64,000 nt of DNA from Geothrix paludis. Lineage in GTDB: Bacteria; Acidobacteriota; Holophagae; Holophagales; Holophagaceae. This document shows positions 8,920 to 17,573 of this stretch, in pieces (the stretch's first letter is position 1; the number at the start of each line of letters is the position of its first letter). A model generated the notes under the pieces. That model had not been told where the DNA came from. It saw nothing but the letters and a program-made list of their open reading frames with translations, and did no database searches. The stretch covers positions 53,767 to 117,766 of the forward strand of contig NZ_JAKZLC010000007.1 in the NCBI RefSeq assembly GCF_022808815.1, written 5' to 3'. The translations under genes were made by a program, and so were the position numbers.

Positions 8920-10299
8920 TTGACCAAAGTCGGTTTCATGTCCCTGGGCTGCCCCAAGAACCTGGTGGATTCGGAAGTCATGCTGGGCCACCTGCGCCTG
9001 AAGGGCTACCAGATCACCCCCGTGCTGGAGGAGGCCCAGGTGCTGGTGGTGAACACCTGCGGCTTCATCGACGCCGCCAAGCAGGAGAGCGTCGAGGCCA
9101 TCCTCCAGGCCGCGTCCATGAAGAAAGAGGGTGCCTGCGAGAAGCTCATCGTGGCCGGCTGCCTGGTGGAGCGCTACCGCGACGAGCTCATGACCGAGAT
9201 GCCCGAGATCGACGCCTGCCTGGGCACCCGGGACATCGAGCAGATCGCCGAAGTCATCGGCGCGGGCGCGGCCTACGAGCTGGATCCCAATCCCGATTAC
9301 CTCTACACCGAGGCCAGCCCCCGGATGCTCACCACCCCCAAGGCCAGCGCCTACCTCAAGATCAGCGAGGGCTGCGACCACGCCTGCGCCTTCTGCGTCA
9401 TCCCCCAGCTCCGGGGCGCCCAGCGCAGCCGCAGCATCGAGAGTGTGGTGACCGAGACGAGGAACCTCGTGGCCCAGGGCGTGCTGGAGATCAGCCTCGT
9501 GGGCCAGGACACCACGGACTACGGGCGCGACTTCGGCGATCCGGACGCCCTGGAGAAGCTGGTGCGTGCCCTGGGGAAGGTGGAGGGCCTGCGCTGGTTC
9601 CGCATCCACTACGCCTACCCGAACCGCCTGACGGACGGCCTGCTCCACGCCATCGCCGAGACACCGAACTGCGCCCGCTACCTGGACATGCCCCTGCAGC
9701 ACGCGGACGCCGCCATCCTCAAGGCCATGGCCCGGGGCGGCGGCCGGGCCCAGTTCCTGAAGCTGATCGAAAAGGTGCGCCGCATCGTGCCGGGCATCGC
9801 CATCCGCTCGAACTTCATCGTGGGCTTCCCCGGCGAGGACGAGGGGGCCTTCGAGGAATTGAAGGCCTTCGTGAAGGAGGCCCGCTTCGACCATGTGGGC
9901 GTCTTCACCTACAGCCCCGAGGAGGGCACCACGGCGCACGATCTGGGCGACCCCGTGCCCAAGCGCACGAAGGAGGCCCGCAAGCGCCGCCTCCTCGAGC
10001 TACAGCAGAAGATCGCCCGTGAGAAGAACCAGGAGAAGGTTGGCCAGGTCATCGACGTGCTGGTGGAGGGCGCCCACGAGGAGACGGACCTCATCGTGAA
10101 GGGCCGCCACCAGGGTCAGGCTCCGGACATCGACGGCAACGTGCTGCTGGTGAACGGGACGCCGCAGGTGAACACCATCCAGAAGGTGCGCATCGTGAAG
10201 GCCCACGCCTACGACCTCATCGGCGAGGTGGAAGAGGGCGGTCTCGAAGCCAGCACGGCGGCCTACGAGCAGTCGTTCCTCGCCCGGAAACGAACCTGA
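8920..10299 (+). CDS. rimO: Ribosomal protein S12 methylthiotransferase
   Basis: Radical-SAM enzyme that methylthiolates an aspartate of ribosomal protein S12. The protein has an N-terminal MTTase domain beginning VGFMSLGCPKNLVDSE. The radical-SAM cluster cysteines are C152, C156 and C159 (GCDHACAFC). A C-terminal TRAM domain (about 385-450) contacts the substrate. SLGCPKN and the short length separate RimO from MiaB. I place the start at a TTG (8920) because GGAGG precedes it and family proteins begin here; ATGs at 8902 and 8887 are in frame and possible. A TAATCT box at 8881-8886 may be the promoter, which would exclude the 8887 start. The product has 459 residues. Confidence 0.93.
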   Translation: MTKVGFMSLGCPKNLVDSEVMLGHLRLKGYQITPVLEEAQVLVVNTCGFIDAAKQESVEAILQAASMKKEGACEKLIVAGCLVERYRDELMTEMPEIDACLGTRDIEQIAEVIGAGAAYELDPNPDYLYTEASPRMLTTPKASAYLKISEGCDHACAFCVIPQLRGAQRSRSIESVVTETRNLVAQGVLEISLVGQDTTDYGRDFGDPDALEKLVRALGKVEGLRWFRIHYAYPNRLTDGLLHAIAETPNCARYLDMPLQHADAAILKAMARGGGRAQFLKLIEKVRRIVPGIAIRSNFIVGFPGEDEGAFEELKAFVKEARFDHVGVFTYSPEEGTTAHDLGDPVPKRTKEARKRRLLELQQKIAREKNQEKVGQVIDVLVEGAHEETDLIVKGRHQGQAPDIDGNVLLVNGTPQVNTIQKVRIVKAHAYDLIGEVEEGGLEASTAAYEQSFLARKRT

Positions 10300-10366
10300 C
10301 GAAGGTCCGGATCGGATGCGGTTAACCTGGGGCTCGACCTCCCGACCCATCCGCCCAGGAGCTTCC

Positions 10367-10729
10367 ATGCGTCCTCCCGCCCTTCTGGCTTCCGTCCTCC
10401 ACCTCGGCCTGATCGTGGCCGCTGCGCTCCAGGCCGCCCCGCTGCCCGCCCAGACCCCGGCCAAGGCCAAGGCGATCGGCCCCAAGCCCGACGATCCCCG
10501 AGCCAAGGACGCCAAGGCCATTGGCCCCAAGCCGGATGATCCCAAGGGGAAGAACGTCAAGGCCATCGGTCCCAAGCCGGATGATCCCAAGGGGAAGAAC
10601 GTCAAGGCCATCGGTCCCAAGCCGGACGATCCCAAGGGCAAGGACGTCAAGGCCATCGGTCCCAAGCCCGATGATCCCCGGGGCAAGGCCGCCAAGCCCG
10701 CGACCGCGCCGGCCCCCGCCAAGCGCTGA
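10367..10729 (+). CDS. Secreted low-complexity protein made of five 15-residue repeats
   Basis: A 120-residue protein with a signal peptide (RPPALLASVLHLGLIVAAALQAAPLPAQ), then five tandem copies of a 15-residue unit. The consensus is KAIGPKPDDPKGKNV, and a Pro/Ala/Lys tail follows. The mature protein is very basic and should be disordered. No enzymatic motif is present. The start at 10367 has AGGAG 5 nt upstream; an earlier ATG at 10316 lacks a ribosome site and would bury the signal peptide. I do not know this family. Possible roles are binding an acidic polymer, nucleic acid or cell wall in the envelope. It stands alone between rimO and the DUF5916 gene. Confidence 0.75.
   Translation: MRPPALLASVLHLGLIVAAALQAAPLPAQTPAKAKAIGPKPDDPRAKDAKAIGPKPDDPKGKNVKAIGPKPDDPKGKNVKAIGPKPDDPKGKDVKAIGPKPDDPRGKAAKPATAPAPAKR
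10469..10693 (+). repeat. Five tandem 45-bp coding repeats
   Basis: Five in-frame 45-bp units encode the KAIGPKPDDP repeats. Units 2 and 3 are almost identical at DNA level, which suggests recent duplication or conversion, while units 1 and 5 have drifted (Ala for Gly, Arg for Lys). Confidence 0.95.
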
Positions 10730-10810
10730 GCCCCAGGGGTTCAGGCCAAAGGTTCTAAACGGATCTCCGAAGTCCCTCGTAGGCCATAGGAACCGTTTCG
10801 GGGATCTTTC

Positions 10811-13000
10811 ATGCGCCATCCGGCTTTGGCCCTCGTCTGCCTGCCCATCCTGGCTTCCCAGGTACCCAACCCGCTGCACCTGGCCATCCCCCGGCTGGCC
10901 CAGGCGCCGTCCATGACCCGAGACGCGGACCTCTCCACCTGGAAGGAGGCCCTGGTGATCACGGAGTTCGGCATGATCATGCCGGACGACCAGGGCGAGA
11001 ACCGCTGGCCCACCATCGTCCACGTGGGCTGGGGTCCGGACGCGCTCTACGTGGCCGTGGAGGCGAAGGATCCCGAGCCCTCGAAGATCCATGCCGCCCG
11101 CCACATGCGCGACACCAATAACGGCGACTTCGACTTTGTGGGGGTCGATCTCGACCCCTCCGGCAAGGGCCAGAGCATCGCCCGCTTCTTCGTGACGCCC
11201 CTGGGCGGCCAGATCGACGAGATCATGACGGACAGCACCGGCGAGAACGCCTCCTACGACTGCCTCTGGGATTCCACCGGCGTGCTGACGCCGGACGGCT
11301 ACGTCGTGAAGATGCGCATCCCCTACAGCAGCCTGCGCCGGCGGCCCGGCGACTGGGCCTTCCGCATCCTGCGCATCATTCCCCGGGAGCGGCGCTACGG
11401 CATCTCCTGGCCGCGCATGAGCAAGGACGTGCAGTGCGACATCTGCCAGATGGCCCGGGTCTCCGGCGCCCCGGTGGACAAGCCCGGCTCGCCCTTCCTG
11501 GTGATCCCCTTCGCCACCTACACCCGCTCCCAGTCGCTGGAGACCGACCCAGCCGCGCCCGTGGAATCCAAAGCCCGCTTGGGCATGGATGTCCGCTACA
11601 CCACCACCGCCCTCACCTTCGAAGGCACCTACCGGCCCGACTTCGCCACGGCGGACGCGGACGTGGACCCGCTCCAGATCAACAGCCGCTTCAAGGTGTT
11701 CTACCCCGAGCGCCGCCCCTTCTTCCTGGAGGGCATGGATCTGCTTTCCCCTCCGGCGGCCCAGCGGCAGTTCTTCAGCCGCTCCATCCAGAGCCCCCTC
11801 TACGGCCTGAAGGCCTCGGGCCAGGGCTCGCTGGCCAGCTGGACCATGCTGCACGCCAAGGACGAGGACGGCGGCCTCATGCTGAGCGCCAACGGTGCCC
11901 AGGGCGTCGAGGGCCTGCCCACCCAGGACACGGCGGCGGCGCTGCGTTTCCAATTGGACGGGCGCGGCTCGGGCCTGTCCTTCCTCGGCACGGACAAGCG
12001 CCTGATGGGCGGACCGGACGCCGTCGGCGGACTGATCGGCGGCCAGAGCGGCGGCCTCTACCTGGATCAGTACCTGGGCTCCGAATTCCATTTCATCGGC
12101 AGCGCCATGGCCGCCACCTCGCACCTTCCCCAGGCGGATGGCAGCCTCCTCTCCCAGCGCGGCACCTCCACCTCCGCCGAGCTGGACTGGAACACGCGCC
12201 ATTGGTTCGCCACCGCCGTCAGCCAGACCACGAGCCCCGGACTGGTGCTGGTCTCGGGCTTCACCGACCTCCGGGGCTACCGCCAGCAGAACGGGACCTT
12301 CGGGTGGCAGAGCAACTGGAACGGGGGAAAGCTCTCCCAGGCAAACCTCTTCCTGCGCGCCCGGCGCCTCGTGTGGTGGGACGGGAATCCCTTCGACCGC
12401 GCCGTGGGCCTGAGCACCTTTGTGGAGACCGCCGACCGCTGGGCCTGGAGCCTGGACTGGGACATCGCGGGGCGCACCTGGGCGGATGATGAGGTGACCT
12501 CCAACGCCACCCGCAACTTCGACACGGCCCTGAGCTGGAAGAAGCTGATCTGGGCCCAGATGCTGCTGCGGGCCGTCCGCGGACGCACCATCGACCTGGC
12601 CTCGGGGGCCCCGGCGCGCATCCACACCCTCAGCTTCAGTTCCCACGGCGCGATCGGGGACGTCTCCTACAACCTCTCCACCCAGAAGACCGAGCTGGAC
12701 CGCGAATCCGACGGCCTGCAGCTCGTGCGCGCGCGGAAGCTGGCCCTCACGGCCACCTACCAGATGCCGAGCGCCTTCTACCTGAAGACCCAGGCGTTCG
12801 TGGTGCGGTACGACGGCTCGGAGATCGATGGCGTGGACAAGTTCCTCAAGGCCTTTCTGGGCTGGCAGCCCAACGCCTTCACCAACGCCTATGTGGGCTG
12901 GTCGGGCCAGCGGCGGCGCGATCCCCTCGCCATCCTGCCCACCGAGCGCATGGTGGAGCGGGGCGTGTTCGCCAAGCTGGCCTACGCCATGCAGTTTTAG
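10811..13000 (+). CDS. DUF5916-type outer-membrane protein with N-terminal CBM9-like domain
   Basis: A 729-residue exported protein. A short signal peptide (RHPALALVCLPILASQ) is followed by a CBM9-like beta-sandwich (about 35-205) with the pattern DADLSTWKEA...VHVGWGPDALYVAVEA. The remainder is a long region of alternating aromatic and polar strands, typical of an outer-membrane barrel, and contains the family segment SRFKVFYPERRPFFLEGMDLL. Proteins of this type occur in Bacteroidetes and Acidobacteria near surface hydrolases, but no biochemical function is settled. It terminates just before the ABC exporter genes, which have their own promoter. The large antisense frame across it is a GC-bias shadow. 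Confidence 0.8.
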   Translation: MRHPALALVCLPILASQVPNPLHLAIPRLAQAPSMTRDADLSTWKEALVITEFGMIMPDDQGENRWPTIVHVGWGPDALYVAVEAKDPEPSKIHAARHMRDTNNGDFDFVGVDLDPSGKGQSIARFFVTPLGGQIDEIMTDSTGENASYDCLWDSTGVLTPDGYVVKMRIPYSSLRRRPGDWAFRILRIIPRERRYGISWPRMSKDVQCDICQMARVSGAPVDKPGSPFLVIPFATYTRSQSLETDPAAPVESKARLGMDVRYTTTALTFEGTYRPDFATADADVDPLQINSRFKVFYPERRPFFLEGMDLLSPPAAQRQFFSRSIQSPLYGLKASGQGSLASWTMLHAKDEDGGLMLSANGAQGVEGLPTQDTAAALRFQLDGRGSGLSFLGTDKRLMGGPDAVGGLIGGQSGGLYLDQYLGSEFHFIGSAMAATSHLPQADGSLLSQRGTSTSAELDWNTRHWFATAVSQTTSPGLVLVSGFTDLRGYRQQNGTFGWQSNWNGGKLSQANLFLRARRLVWWDGNPFDRAVGLSTFVETADRWAWSLDWDIAGRTWADDEVTSNATRNFDTALSWKKLIWAQMLLRAVRGRTIDLASGAPARIHTLSFSSHGAIGDVSYNLSTQKTELDRESDGLQLVRARKLALTATYQMPSAFYLKTQAFVVRYDGSEIDGVDKFLKAFLGWQPNAFTNAYVGWSGQRRRDPLAILPTERMVERGVFAKLAYAMQF

Positions 13001-13007
13001 GATCGCC

Positions 13008-13013
13008 TACACT
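13008..13013 (+). promoter_or_regulatory. -10 box (TACACT) placed for leaderless transcription of the ABC ATPase
   Basis: TACACT followed by GG, with exactly 6 nt between the hexamer and the ATG at 13020. The transcript would begin at or next to the start codon. No ribosome site is present upstream, in agreement with this. The same geometry recurs at 27935, 42509, 50242 (minus) and, more weakly, 53076. Confidence 0.55.
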
Positions 13014-13019
13014 GGGCGG

Positions 13020-13694
13020 ATGCTGGAATTCAGGGAGGTCACCCGCGCCTACGAACTCGGCGGCGAGCGTGCCGGCGTGTTCGGCGTGTCGCTGGCGGTG
13101 CCGAAGGGCTGTCTGGCAGTGCTGGCGGGCCCCAGCGGCAGCGGCAAGACCACCCTGCTCCAGCTGGCGGGCCTCCTGGACCAGCCCGACGAGGGCGCCG
13201 TCCTCCTGGATGGACAGGAGGTGTCCAGTCTCTCTGAGCGCGAACGCTGCGGCCTCCGCCTGGGCCGGCTGGGCTTCGTGTTCCAGGCCTTCAACCTGGT
13301 GCCCGTCCTCACGGCCCTGGAGAACGCCATGCTGCCCCTGCAGCTCCAGGGCCTGCCCGAGAACGAGGCCCGCCGCCGGGCCGAGGCGGCCCTCGAGCGC
13401 GTCGGGCTTTCCGACCGCCTGCACCATCGCCCCGGCCAGCTGAGCGGCGGCCAGCAGCAGCGCGCCGCCATCGCCCGCGCCCTGGCGCCTGATCCCCTCC
13501 TGGTGCTGGCGGACGAGCCCACGGCCAGCCTCGATCACGCCCACGGCGGCCCCCTCATGGACCTCATGGCCGAGCTGGCCACCGAGCGGGGCGCCACCTT
13601 CCTGGTGGCCAGCCATGATCCCGCCGTCATCGCCCGCGCCGATCATGTCTTCCGCCTGGCCGACGGGCGGCTCATCGAGGAGGAGCACCGGTGA
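13020..13694 (+). CDS. ABC exporter ATP-binding protein (LolD/MacB type)
   Basis: A 224-residue ATPase that should energise the permease encoded by the next gene. Walker A is GPSGSGKT at 37-44. The Q-loop lies in [18 protein letters not shown], the signature is LSGGQQQR, and Walker B is [11 protein letters not shown], followed by the H-loop SHD. The FQxFNLxPxLTxxEN pattern is typical of the LolD/MacB/FtsE group, which works mechanically on lipoproteins, lipids or antibiotics. A minor oddity is DHAHGG after Walker B, where most members have a different D-loop sequence. The start at 13020 has no ribosome site and sits 6 nt after a -10-like box. The stop overlaps the permease GTG by 4 nt. Confidence 0.9.
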   Translation: MLEFREVTRAYELGGERAGVFGVSLAVPKGCLAVLAGPSGSGKTTLLQLAGLLDQPDEGAVLLDGQEVSSLSERERCGLRLGRLGFVFQAFNLVPVLTALENAMLPLQLQGLPENEARRRAEAALERVGLSDRLHHRPGQLSGGQQQRAAIARALAPDPLLVLADEPTASLDHAHGGPLMDLMAELATERGATFLVASHDPAVIARADHVFRLADGRLIEEEHR

Positions 13695-14935
13695 TCCTCC
13701 CGCGCCTCGCCCTGCGGAACCTGCTGCGCCAGCGGCGGCGCACGGCGCTGACGCTCATGGTGGTGGTGGCGGGCTTCCTGGCCCTGAGCCTGGCCGGGGG
13801 CTTCATGGCCCAGACCTTCCAGGGCCTCGCCGATGGCGCCATCCGCGGTGGCTTGGGCCACCTTCAGGTGATGGCCCCCGGCGCCATGGAGGGCGACGAG
13901 GCCCAGAGCCTGGAGAAGGCCCTGCCCGAAGGCGAAGCCCTGGCGGCGCGGCTCCGGCAGGATTCCGCCGTGGCCGAGGTGCTCCCCCGCATCCACTTCA
14001 TGGGCCTGCTCAGCAGCGGCCCAAAGAGCGTGGCCTTCCTGGGCACCGCCGTGGACCCGGCCCTGGAGCCGAAGCACATGGCCTGCCTTGATTCCCTGAA
14101 GGATGGGGCCAAGGCCCGCGGCGGCGCGGGCTCGCGATGGCTGTCCACGGATCCGGCCGCCCGCGAGGTGATCCTCGGCACGGGCCTGGCCCGGAGCCTG
14201 GGGGCCTCCGTGGGTAGCCTGCTCACCCTCATGTCCACCACCAAGGACGGCGCGCTCAACGCCGTGGATGTGGAGGTCGTCGGCCTCCAGGACCAGGGCC
14301 TGAAGGAGCTGAATGACCGGGTCCTCACCGTGGGCCTCGCCACCGCGGGACAGCTGCTGGACGCCGGGCCGGCCCGCTCGCGGCTCTCCGTCGTGCTCAA
14401 GCACCCCGGCGACACGGCCGCCGAGCAGGCGCGGCTCCAGACCCTGCTGCCCGAAACCACGGTGAAGCCCTGGTTCGAGCTGGCCTCCTTCTACCGGCAG
14501 GTGAAGCTGCTCTACTACGCCATCTTCGGCTTCATGGGCCTGGTGCTCTTCCTGGTGGTGCTGCTGGCCACGGCCAACACGCTGCTCATGTCCGTCATGG
14601 AGCGCGTCCGCGAGTTCGGCGTGCTGCGGGCCATGGGCCTCCGGCCCGGCCAGCTGCTGGCCCTGCTCCAGTGGGAGGGCGCCTTCCTGGGCCTCTTCGG
14701 CAGCGCCCTGGGCCTGGCGGCCACCCTGCTGCTGCGGGCCGGCCTCAATGCCCTGCACCTCCAGATGCCCGCCCCGCCGGGCACCAGCCACGGCTATGAG
14801 CTGGACATCCACCTCGTGCCCGGCGTCTATCTCGCGGTGGCCCTGGGCCTCCAGGCCACGCTCCAGGTGAGCGCCCTGTTCCCCGGCCTCAAGGCCGCGA
14901 AGCTCCGCATCGTGGAGGCATTGAGACATGTTTGA
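13691..14935 (+). CDS. FtsX/MacB-type ABC permease
   Basis: A 414-residue inner-membrane protein, partner of the ATPase with which it overlaps by 4 nt (GTGA). One TM helix near residues 15-40 is followed by a large periplasmic domain (about 40-260) and three TM helices in the FtsX-fold C-terminal region (about 265-400). The FtsX segment contains MERVREFGVLRAMGLRPGQL, a conserved cytoplasmic coupling helix. This topology matches LolC/E or MacB permeases, which extract envelope substrates rather than pump across the inner membrane. No periplasmic adaptor or outer-membrane channel is adjacent. It probably acts as a homodimer because only one permease gene is present. Confidence 0.88.
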   Translation: MILPRLALRNLLRQRRRTALTLMVVVAGFLALSLAGGFMAQTFQGLADGAIRGGLGHLQVMAPGAMEGDEAQSLEKALPEGEALAARLRQDSAVAEVLPRIHFMGLLSSGPKSVAFLGTAVDPALEPKHMACLDSLKDGAKARGGAGSRWLSTDPAAREVILGTGLARSLGASVGSLLTLMSTTKDGALNAVDVEVVGLQDQGLKELNDRVLTVGLATAGQLLDAGPARSRLSVVLKHPGDTAAEQARLQTLLPETTVKPWFELASFYRQVKLLYYAIFGFMGLVLFLVVLLATANTLLMSVMERVREFGVLRAMGLRPGQLLALLQWEGAFLGLFGSALGLAATLLLRAGLNALHLQMPAPPGTSHGYELDIHLVPGVYLAVALGLQATLQVSALFPGLKAAKLRIVEALRHV

Positions 14936-15512
14936 GAAACAGGCCTCAGGCCTCAGTCCCCAGTCCTCAGGAAGGAAGGCCCCTCGCCCCGCCTGGTGGC
15001 TGGCCACGGGCTTCGGCAGCGGGTATCTGAAGCCGGCGCCAGGCACCTGGGGCAGCCTGGCGGGGCTGGCCGCCTGGCTCCTGCTGGTGTGGATCGTCCG
15101 CGGCTGGGCCCTCCCGTCCTGGATGCTCCTCGCGGCGCCCCTGGCCCTCACCCTGATGGCCGTGTGGGCGGCGGATGGCGTGGTGCAGGAGACCGGCCAG
15201 AAGGATCCCTCGTTCGTCGTGGCCGATGAATGGGCTGGCGTCTGGATCGCCCTGACGCCCCTGCTCTTCACCAGCACGCTCCAACCGCAGCCCTGGACCC
15301 TCTGGGCGGCACGGCTGGTGGCGCCCTTCCTGCTCTTCCGCCTCTTCGACGTCTGGAAACCGGGAGCCGTGGACCGCGCCCAGCACCTGCCCGGCGGCTG
15401 GGGGGTGGTGGCGGACGACGTGCTGGCGGGCCTCCTCGCGGCACTCATCGCCTGGCCCCTGGACCGGTGGCTGGGCGCGCAGTCGCTACTGCACCCAGAA
15501 CTGTGGCAGTAA
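14928..15512 (+). CDS. pgpA: Phosphatidylglycerophosphatase A
   Basis: Membrane phosphatase that converts phosphatidylglycerophosphate to phosphatidylglycerol. The 194-residue protein has several TM helices and the PgpA signatures GSGYLKPAPGTWGSL, VADEWAGVW, FRLFDVWKPG and GGWGVVADDVLAG, whose acidic residues form the metal site. The ATG at 14928 overlaps the permease stop by 8 nt. The first about 15 residues are encoded partly by a degenerate 7-nt repeat (14940-14971) and are not conserved in the family, so the repeat appears to have expanded into the 5' end of the gene. A later start is possible, but I see no good ribosome site for one. Confidence 0.9.
   Translation: MFEKQASGLSPQSSGRKAPRPAWWLATGFGSGYLKPAPGTWGSLAGLAAWLLLVWIVRGWALPSWMLLAAPLALTLMAVWAADGVVQETGQKDPSFVVADEWAGVWIALTPLLFTSTLQPQPWTLWAARLVAPFLLFRLFDVWKPGAVDRAQHLPGGWGVVADDVLAGLLAALIAWPLDRWLGAQSLLHPELWQ
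14940..14971. repeat. Heptanucleotide tandem repeat inside the 5' end of pgpA
   Basis: About 4.5 copies of a 7-nt unit, CAG(G/T)CC(T/C). On the opposite strand it reads NCTGANR, the same consensus as the repeats at 28791 and 30381. Confidence 0.75.
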
Positions 15513-15636
15513 GGCAAAAACAGAACCACCCTCGCAGAGATCGCCGAGAAATCAGAGAACACGGAGAATGAACGCATTCTCTCCCCGTGCCTCCGCCATC
15601 CTCCGCGCGCTTCGCGTGAGTTTTTTCAATCCAGCT
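15513..15636. repeat. Intergenic imperfect palindrome, purine-rich arms
   Basis: This gap between convergent genes holds a left arm rich in AGAG/CGGAG and a pyrimidine-rich right arm, centred on the perfect hairpin GAGAATG-AACG-CATTCTC (15564-15581). A T-run follows the right arm at 15620-15626. The architecture resembles the larger palindrome at 51556-51643. It may also act as a terminator for pgpA. Confidence 0.5.
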
Positions 15637-17382
15637 TCAGCCTGCGGTTTCTTCTAACAACCGCTTCCACACGGCGGGCTCGCTCAGCCGCCCCGTTTCG
15701 TCGAAGTGGCGGCTCTCGATCAGGTAGCGGTAGCCCTGCTCGGTGAGAAAGAGTTGGCGGTTCCGCGCGAACTCCTGCTCGGTGGTGTCGCGGCTGATGA
15801 GGGAGTAGAAGTAGCTCACGTTGCGGTCGCCCTTGGGGCGCAGGATGCGGCCCAGCCGCTGGGCTTCCTCCTGCCGGGAGCCGAAGGTGCCGCTCACCTG
15901 GATGGCCACGGAGGCGTCCGGCAGGTCGATGGCGAAGTTGGCCACCTTGCTCACGATGAGCACGCGGAGGTCCCCCTCGCGGAACCGGCGGAACAGCACC
16001 TCCCGCTCCTTCTCCGGCGTCTGGCCCGTGAGCACCGGCGCGTTCAGGCGCTCGCCGATGATGCGGAGCTGCTCCAGGTACTGGCCGATGACGAGGATGC
16101 TGTCGTTGGGATGGCCCGCCAGCAACTCGTCCATGACGGCCAGCTTGAGGCTGTTCTCGGACGCGATGCGGAAGCGCTGGCGCTGGTCCGCCACGGCGTA
16201 TTCCATGCGCTCGTCCGTGGGCAGGGGGACGCGGATCTCCAGGCAGTGGGCCGTGGCGATGAAGCCGTCCTTCTCCAGCATCTTCCAGGGCACGTCCACG
16301 CGCTTCGGCCCGATGAGGCTGAAGACGTCCTCCTCCTTGCCGTCCTCGCGCACCAGGGTGGCCGTGAGGCCCAGGCGCCGCTTGGCCTGGAGCTCCGCCA
16401 CGGCCCGGAACACCGGCGCGGGCAGCATGTGCACCTCGTCGTAGATCACCAGGCCCCAGTTCGCGGCCTCGAAGAGCTTGAAGTGCTCGAAGGGGCCGGT
16501 CTTGCTCTTGCGATAGGTGAGGATCTGGTAGGTGGCGATGGTGACGGGCTTGATCTCCTTGGTGTCGCCCGTGTAGAGGCCCACCTGATCCTCCGTGAGG
16601 CTGGTCTTGTCCAGCAGCTCCTGCTTCCACTGCTTCACGGCGGTGCCGTTGGTGGTGAGCACCAGCGTGTGGGTCTGCAGGCTGCCCATGCAGCCGATGC
16701 CGATGACGGTCTTGCCCGCACCGCAAGGGAGGACCAGCACGCCGGCGCCGCCGTCAGGCCCGCCCCCGGCGTGGAAGACATCCACGGCCGCCTGCTGGTA
16801 GTGCCGCAGGCCGAAGGGCTTGCCGTTCTGCTTGGTGATGGGCGACAGCTCGAAGGGCAGAGGGTCGCCGGGCTTGTAGCCGGCCATGTCCTGCACGGGA
16901 TGACCCAGGCGGATGAGCTGGAGCTTGGCCTCGCCGCGCATGCCCGTCTGGAGGAAGATGCCTTTCTCGTCCGGGTAGGGTTCCGCCAGCATCCCCTGCA
17001 GCGACTTCTGGTTCTCCAGCTCCCAGAAGAGGCCCCGGTCGTCCATCTCCAGGGCCAGGCGGTCCCCCTTGGCCACCAGGCGCAGCTTGCCGTATCTCGT
17101 GCCGTGGTCCTCGATCTCCTGCAGCAGGTTCTGGGGTACCGGGTACTTGGACCAGGTGTTCAGCGTCTCGATCATGTCCTGGCAGGCCACGCCGGAGGCC
17201 GAGGCATTCCACAGGCTCAGCGGGGTGATGCGGTAGGTGTGGATGTGCTCGGGGCTCTTCACCAGCTCCGCGAACCGCGCCAGCTCGTCGCGCACCTGCT
17301 CGAAGGCGGGGTGGGCCACCTCGAGCAGCAGGGTGCGATCGCTCTGGACGATCAGGGGATTGTCGGGACGGAGGGCGATCAC
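15637..17382 (-). CDS. XPB/Rad25-type DNA repair helicase
   Basis: A 581-residue superfamily 2 helicase resembling bacterial XPB, a 3'-5' DNA translocase linked to nucleotide-excision repair. The N-terminal part (about 1-190) includes the damage-recognition-like region, with HTYRITPLSLWNA and PVPQNLLQEIEDHG, the pattern also found in the protein at 24844. Walker A is PCGAGKT with K224. Walker B is DEVH at 315-318. It also carries TAT and the RED triplet (LVREDGKEED) that defines XPB. Motif VI is QRLGRILR. The start is GTG at 17382. A complete promoter (TTGACC, 17 nt, TAGGCT) lies just upstream. No nuclease partner such as Bax1 is adjacent. Confidence 0.92.
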   Translation of the reverse strand: MIALRPDNPLIVQSDRTLLLEVAHPAFEQVRDELARFAELVKSPEHIHTYRITPLSLWNASASGVACQDMIETLNTWSKYPVPQNLLQEIEDHGTRYGKLRLVAKGDRLALEMDDRGLFWELENQKSLQGMLAEPYPDEKGIFLQTGMRGEAKLQLIRLGHPVQDMAGYKPGDPLPFELSPITKQNGKPFGLRHYQQAAVDVFHAGGGPDGGAGVLVLPCGAGKTVIGIGCMGSLQTHTLVLTTNGTAVKQWKQELLDKTSLTEDQVGLYTGDTKEIKPVTIATYQILTYRKSKTGPFEHFKLFEAANWGLVIYDEVHMLPAPVFRAVAELQAKRRLGLTATLVREDGKEEDVFSLIGPKRVDVPWKMLEKDGFIATAHCLEIRVPLPTDERMEYAVADQRQRFRIASENSLKLAVMDELLAGHPNDSILVIGQYLEQLRIIGERLNAPVLTGQTPEKEREVLFRRFREGDLRVLIVSKVANFAIDLPDASVAIQVSGTFGSRQEEAQRLGRILRPKGDRNVSYFYSLISRDTTEQEFARNRQLFLTEQGYRYLIESRHFDETGRLSEPAVWKRLLEETAG

Positions 17383-17405
17383 GGTGGCGGCAGACCCAAA
17401 CCTCC

Positions 17406-17434
17406 AGCCTAGGGGCCCCGGGCGGCAGGGTCAA
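17406..17434 (-). promoter_or_regulatory. Sigma-70-like promoter of the XPB helicase gene
   Basis: On the minus strand TTGACC (17434-17429) and TAGGCT (17411-17406) are separated by exactly 17 nt, 23 nt before the GTG start. This is the clearest -35/-10 pair in the window, and it supports reading TANNCT as the -10 consensus elsewhere. Confidence 0.65.
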
Positions 17435-17501
17435 CGTGAGGCAGCGGAGAAGACCTTGGCGGACTTACCAAAAGCCAACTGGCGCGGGCCTTTGACTGTC
17501 G

Positions 17502-17507
17502 TATAGT
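17502..17507 (+). promoter_or_regulatory. Putative -10 box (TATAGT) of the beta-propeller gene
   Basis: TATAGT lies 66 nt before the ATG at 17574, in the gap shared with the divergent helicase gene. The -35 region is weak (CTGGCG at 17-nt spacing). Confidence 0.4.
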
Positions 17508-17573
17508 TTGGGATCCCCTAGGCCCCCGACCTCGTTTCCATTCCGGCCCCGGGGGATCCATCCTGGAGACGCC

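Noticed and set aside
10469..10693. Tandem repeats considered as a CRISPR array
   Set aside because: Units are contiguous 45-bp coding repeats without spacers and remain in frame throughout.
10322..12646. 774-residue open frame on the minus strand
   Set aside because: It is antisense to the repeat protein and the DUF5916 gene, has low-complexity Gly/Ala/Arg-rich composition, and arises from GC bias at third positions.
13643..15577. 644-residue minus-strand open frame
   Set aside because: It is antisense to the ABC permease and pgpA, both of which have clear family motifs; its translation matches nothing recognisable.
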